In this document: positions 60,701-63,125 of the stretch, piece after piece | How the letters are laid out: each line of letters opens with the position of its first letter | Position numbering within the stretch: the first letter of the stretch is position 1 | NCBI GenBank assembly: GCA_013152475.1 | Contig: JAADGH010000250.1 | Coordinates: 1 to 63,125, forward strand | Length of the DNA: 63,125 nt | From: Planctomycetota bacterium | Lineage (GTDB): Bacteria > Planctomycetota > Brocadiia > JAADGH01 | Direction: 5' to 3' | The notes under the pieces: model-generated | Databases searched by the model: none | Told to the model about the DNA's origin: nothing | Seen by the model: only the letters and a program-made list of their open reading frames with translations | Made by a program: the position numbers and the translations under genes

Positions 60701-63125
60701 GCCACATCATACGTGGCCGTCGCGAAAGCGAGGGAACGCCCGTCCGTGTCGCGGACGATCAGGTCCACAGCATGGGGCCGACCGCCGCACACATTCACCA
60801 CCGGGAATTCGACCGCCGTCTCCTTTCCCCTCTTGAGGGAGACACGCTGCTCGTTCTTTTCCATTGATTCGTAGTAGTCAAGATGGTGATAGAGGGCTGC
60901 CACGATCACATCGCGGTCGACATCGGATGTCACTCGCAGCACAACCCTCTCGCCCTTCGGCGCCTCACGGGTCGTCTCACGTCTCACCGATGGCTTCCCC
61001 TCATTGGAGAGGAACCGCATGGACCCCAACACCAGGGCCGAGCCCTCCCCGATCGTTTCGAAACAAAACACCGCCCTCTTCGCCCCACGCAGCGCCCCAT
61101 GCTTCCGAAGGTCATATCGTTTCGCACCGGTCGCGGCGGTCTTGGGCTGGAGCGTCGCAATCGTTTTCTCAAAATGCTTATCGGGAACAAACAACGACCA
61201 TTCCTTCGCGCTGTTCACCGTCACTTCGAGGATCGGCGTTCGGTCCAGATCGACGGGGAATGTACCTGCGCCGAACCCGCGGTCCCCGTTCAGGTTTGTC
61301 TCCACAATCTTCAGGTCGCCGTCAATCTTCTCCACCTTCGCACCATACCCGCGCCATGTGTCCAAGGGATAGGTGCGCTCCTCCGTCGCGACCTTCCACA
61401 CCCCCGAATCCCGGTCCAGACTGGCCCGGATGATTCGGACGGATCGCTCCGTGCACCACGGATCGGCCATGCCCTCCTCCGTCACGGCGGCCGGCCACAC
61501 GGCGACGGGGGTAAGCCCCGTCTCCCGCCTCGCGGTCCACAGCACCGCACGGCACAAAAGCTGGAAGTAACATTCCCAATCGCGATAATCGACCTCCGCC
61601 CCCCCCACGCGAGGCGTCAGGCACGTAGCCTCGCCGGGGTAGGAGACGCTTACGCACCGGCCCCGGCCGCACTCGCCTACCTTGATCGCCGGCCGGCATC
61701 CCTCGGGGAGAAGGTGCAGCGGCAGAGCGGTCTCCAGAAATGACCCCTCCTCGGTCAGATTGATCATTGCGCCGGTTTTGACTGTGGCCATCGTGTTTAC
61801 ACTGAGAACACCCACCCCCCTCGCCGCCTGCTTCAACAGCAGGTCCTGCGCATCGGGCGGCAGCAGGCCCATGGGGACCTTGCTCAGGATGATGACGTCG
61901 TAGGTCTTCGCTCCGAGCAGATCGATGAACTCCTCGGCCGCCGCCGCATCCATCAAGGGGTACTGGAAGCCGATCAGGTCGAACTCCATGTCGAGGCGCT
62001 GGGCCAGCTCGTCGATGTCCCTCTCGCCCGGGATCGGCACGAGGCAGAGCGCCTTCAGCGGCCCGCGGGGAAGCGGCTTGGCCCAAGGAATGTGCTTGGT
62101 CTCAATCGGCTTTGACGCGATCTGGAAGCGCTCCGGGCCGCCGCGCCCGGCCAGCGATGCGCGCCCGATACGGGCGCGCCTGGGCGCACCGTCATCCGCC
62201 AGAGGGATCGCAATCTCTTCCTTCGTTCGATCTCCCTCAATCCCAATTTGGAGCGTTCCCCCTTCGGCCTTGGCCACAGGCCAGCCCCCCACAAGGCCCT
62301 TGCCATAGACAAGCTCTCCCTCCGTACGCGCCACCGCCATATCGCCCATACGCACATCGACATGCACCTTGCCCAGATCGATTGGCGAAATCAACGTGAG
62401 CAGAATCCTCTGCGCGGCTTCGTCCTCAATTCGACGAAGCGACGCGACCACGTTCGGCGACGCTCCGGCAACATCGGATACCCCGCGGATCGGCGCGATG
62501 GTGTAGGTCGTTTGCCAATCCTCGCCGCGCCCGAGCTGGACCTCGCGATAGATCCACTCCATGGTCCCCGGCTTCTGTCCGCACCAGAGATAATACCGCG
62601 CGAGCTTCTCCTTGTCGCAGAAGGCGATAACACCGCGCTGCTTCTTTGCATCGACAACCGCGATCCACCCGGCCCTCGGGTCCTCGATGAAATTGTCCGC
62701 CGTCTCCTTGCTCGCGTCGGCCAGCCGGACCACGCCCAGGCCGCCCCGCGCCGGGATGAAAAAGGCATCATTGTCGTCGGCCGATCCTCCCGCCATGGGC
62801 CGGTTGAAGACCCATGGGCTGATCGTGCGCCTGGTTTTGCCTTCGTTGCGTATGCGGAGCGTCACACGCAACGCCGGCGATTCCTTGGCAAAACGATAAG
62901 TCTTGGTGTACTTCAAGCCGACCAGTTTGGAATCTTTTGGGGCGTATGACGCCTCCACACCATCCTCGATGCGTCGCAGCGTGTAGTCGCTTCGCTCCAT
63001 CTCCTTGCGCCGCGTGCGCCACTCGCGGTCGACGCACAGGCCCTGGTTCGTGGCAACCAGTTCATTGCCGGTCGCCAGGTCTTTCAGGGAGGACACGCGG
63101 CCTCCGCGCGGGGAGATGGTCGCCT
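57772..63125 (-). CDS. GH42-like giant glycosidase protein, 5' end beyond window
   Basis: At least 1784 residues are visible and the frame remains open to the window edge; the GTG at 63096 is unlikely to be the true start because protein-like sequence (ATISPRGGRVSSLKDLATG) continues before it. Visible order from the N-terminus: a beta-sandwich region, a GATase-like domain (FDLIGFQYP, YDVIILSKVPMG), a galactose-binding-like part, two tandem Ig-like repeats (IEILDVNGKLIG and IELTDMYGRLIA with shared GxxEQR strands), then a GH42-like barrel with an ALASLEDESEL segment and a trimerisation-type domain (VAVLYSQPSDHLSWAW, KVLFLPCSLCLSD, FVENGGTVVGDIG), and C-terminal beta modules. It likely acts on beta-galactosides or a related polymer outside the cytoplasm. 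The stop is at 57772. Confidence 0.75.
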   Translation of the reverse strand, partial: ATISPRGGRVSSLKDLATGNELVATNQGLCVDREWRTRRKEMERSDYTLRRIEDGVEASYAPKDSKLVGLKYTKTYRFAKESPALRVTLRIRNEGKTRRTISPWVFNRPMAGGSADDNDAFFIPARGGLGVVRLADASKETADNFIEDPRAGWIAVVDAKKQRGVIAFCDKEKLARYYLWCGQKPGTMEWIYREVQLGRGEDWQTTYTIAPIRGVSDVAGASPNVVASLRRIEDEAAQRILLTLISPIDLGKVHVDVRMGDMAVARTEGELVYGKGLVGGWPVAKAEGGTLQIGIEGDRTKEEIAIPLADDGAPRRARIGRASLAGRGGPERFQIASKPIETKHIPWAKPLPRGPLKALCLVPIPGERDIDELAQRLDMEFDLIGFQYPLMDAAAAEEFIDLLGAKTYDVIILSKVPMGLLPPDAQDLLLKQAARGVGVLSVNTMATVKTGAMINLTEEGSFLETALPLHLLPEGCRPAIKVGECGRGRCVSVSYPGEATCLTPRVGGAEVDYRDWECYFQLLCRAVLWTARRETGLTPVAVWPAAVTEEGMADPWCTERSVRIIRASLDRDSGVWKVATEERTYPLDTWRGYGAKVEKIDGDLKIVETNLNGDRGFGAGTFPVDLDRTPILEVTVNSAKEWSLFVPDKHFEKTIATLQPKTAATGAKRYDLRKHGALRGAKRAVFCFETIGEGSALVLGSMRFLSNEGKPSVRRETTREAPKGERVVLRVTSDVDRDVIVAALYHHLDYYESMEKNEQRVSLKRGKETAVEFPVVNVCGGRPHAVDLIVRDTDGRSLAFATATYDVASPISFAAVAAEKERGRRSDSTVVIANVENKGKEQETDVKIEILDVNGKLIGAEMQRIKVASGKGEQRLVLPMVDSAMTPAVARIAIPQGQGLALEKDTFLLTALDAERLFYRRGDKAVIFAKLQNAADPRDAQVHIELTDMYGRLIATQDKKLTIPAGGSEQRFSLPTGNSLTVLNRVRVSIRGPKGVLLEEDAYVYLPEAQPVWDDYLASTSQFSVRNAYIRPYFMDIARDIGIEGMVIPRRYTFETLEAAAPVMYWGAAKVRAFSFNRRGTAKSHVRSPCLSDPEVRKGIRDAYEDLGVWLRRVGPVALASLEDESELTGARYAPFDVCASEHCVKRFRAWLKEKYKTVERLNEEWSTDLKSIDEVEPMLYPEARERDNPAPWVEWRMFMEEVWLDGLMLTREGMKKKYPELRTAFSNSFGQMPFAGWNYETVSRHVDMTIEYPTIIDHIRPPREDDAFEEDTVDMSTVIRQKMDIRKSFMRPECPAPGWIWYDRSEQGAEFKPWWMAFMGCKGCTPWGPVSLGVRHGAKSMSFWAFIHPRLAHTKSSTWLKSGLSDLTRGVGKIFVDYEKVYSPVAVLYSQPSDHLSWAWSDVEKTFGPDTTSLYAWYFKSRVNVTRMLRELGATPRWIGTDQIDAGQLSDFKVLFLPCSLCLSDTALVEIKKFVENGGTVVGDIGTGAATENGRPINSRKGVEDLFGIARNEVCRKIEPSALTIAASDALPRIPKGLKLAGRDEIAPRVETTATHANGEPAIVLHELGKGRAIYLNGFLGYNMPSRELIRNIINLAGVPTPVRISSEGAEHMGYECAPFRRGDITVLGILRLREEAEPTAINVGRKTHLYDVRNKKYLGMTDTARIDLTRKAAAVLALMPYEIKGVDVQVSPANVKQGKSIEIRAKVIASEGTPGDHVLRMEVHDPSGALSRAYTDNVLAVKGAFSCTIRTARNEQPGRWRVVVTDVISGKKAEAAFAVAQ

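Noticed and set aside
1..63125. CRISPR arrays, insertion sequences, integrases, phage or toxin-antitoxin genes
   Set aside because: No regularly spaced direct repeats, transposase or integrase motifs or paired small toxin-antitoxin genes were seen on either strand.

Overview
The window reads as one continuous chromosomal stretch of a free-living, GC-rich bacterium. The gene content points to a polysaccharide-degrading lineage of the Planctomycetota/PVC type or a similar group (Hydrogenedentota, Sumerlaeota and Lentisphaerota have comparable content). It combines very large secreted glycoside-hydrolase-like proteins with LamG, CBM9-like and Ig-like modules, sulfatase-family proteins, Gfo/Idh/MocA dehydrogenases, a CehA/McbA metallohydrolase, an arylsulfotransferase-like propeller and a coiled-coil lipoprotein. 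No rRNA, tRNA, CRISPR array, transposase or phage gene was found, so the phylum is an inference from gene content only.

Layout. 1-9.3 kb: URO-D-like protein (cut by the window edge) and dehydrogenase, a zinc-ribbon membrane protein, a 1327-residue double-LamG hydrolase, a second dehydrogenase, a STAS protein and small zinc-ribbon genes. 9.6-18.5 kb: ASST-like propeller, GH20/GH84-like multidomain protein, CehA/McbA protein and an unusual sugar isomerase-acetyltransferase fusion. 18.5-21.6 kb: an NrpR-type nitrogen regulator divergent from a stand-alone FMN-type glutamate synthase-like gene, separated by a 400-base AT-rich control region with two sigma70-like promoters and several GGCA/TGCC dyads. 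21.6-31 kb: a polytopic membrane protein, two MBL-fold proteins (one frameshifted), a GH43-like propeller, a sugar kinase-nucleotidyltransferase fusion in an operon with a SpoU methyltransferase, an alpha/beta hydrolase and a DUF2148 ferredoxin-like protein. 31-38 kb: a glycan-assembly block (GT2, sulfotransferase, WecE-like aminotransferase, methyltransferase, GT39) and a sulfatase-like protein with Thr at the usual nucleophile site. 38-49 kb: lipoprotein, SDR, degenerate SpoU protein, a 1345-residue GH5-like protein, a canonical sulfatase and a DUF6259-like glycosidase. 49-53.5 kb: three tandem radical SAM paralogues and a PL22-like oligogalacturonate lyase. 53.6-63.1 kb: SGNH hydrolase, M19 dipeptidase, two small membrane proteins, SixA and a giant GH42-like protein that runs off the window.

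The genes fit an economy of taking apart sulfated or acidic polysaccharides outside the cytoplasm (GHs, PL22-like lyase, sulfatases, SGNH esterase), processing the sugars inside (Gfo/Idh, SDR, isomerase, kinase-nucleotidyltransferase) and building the cell's own decorated surface glycan (31-36 kb). The strongest candidates for something new are the bacterial NrpR/glutamate synthase switch, the radical SAM triplet, two fused enzymes, and dispersed hairpin repeats, one of which lies in frame inside a protein-coding gene and one of which appears to supply a start codon.
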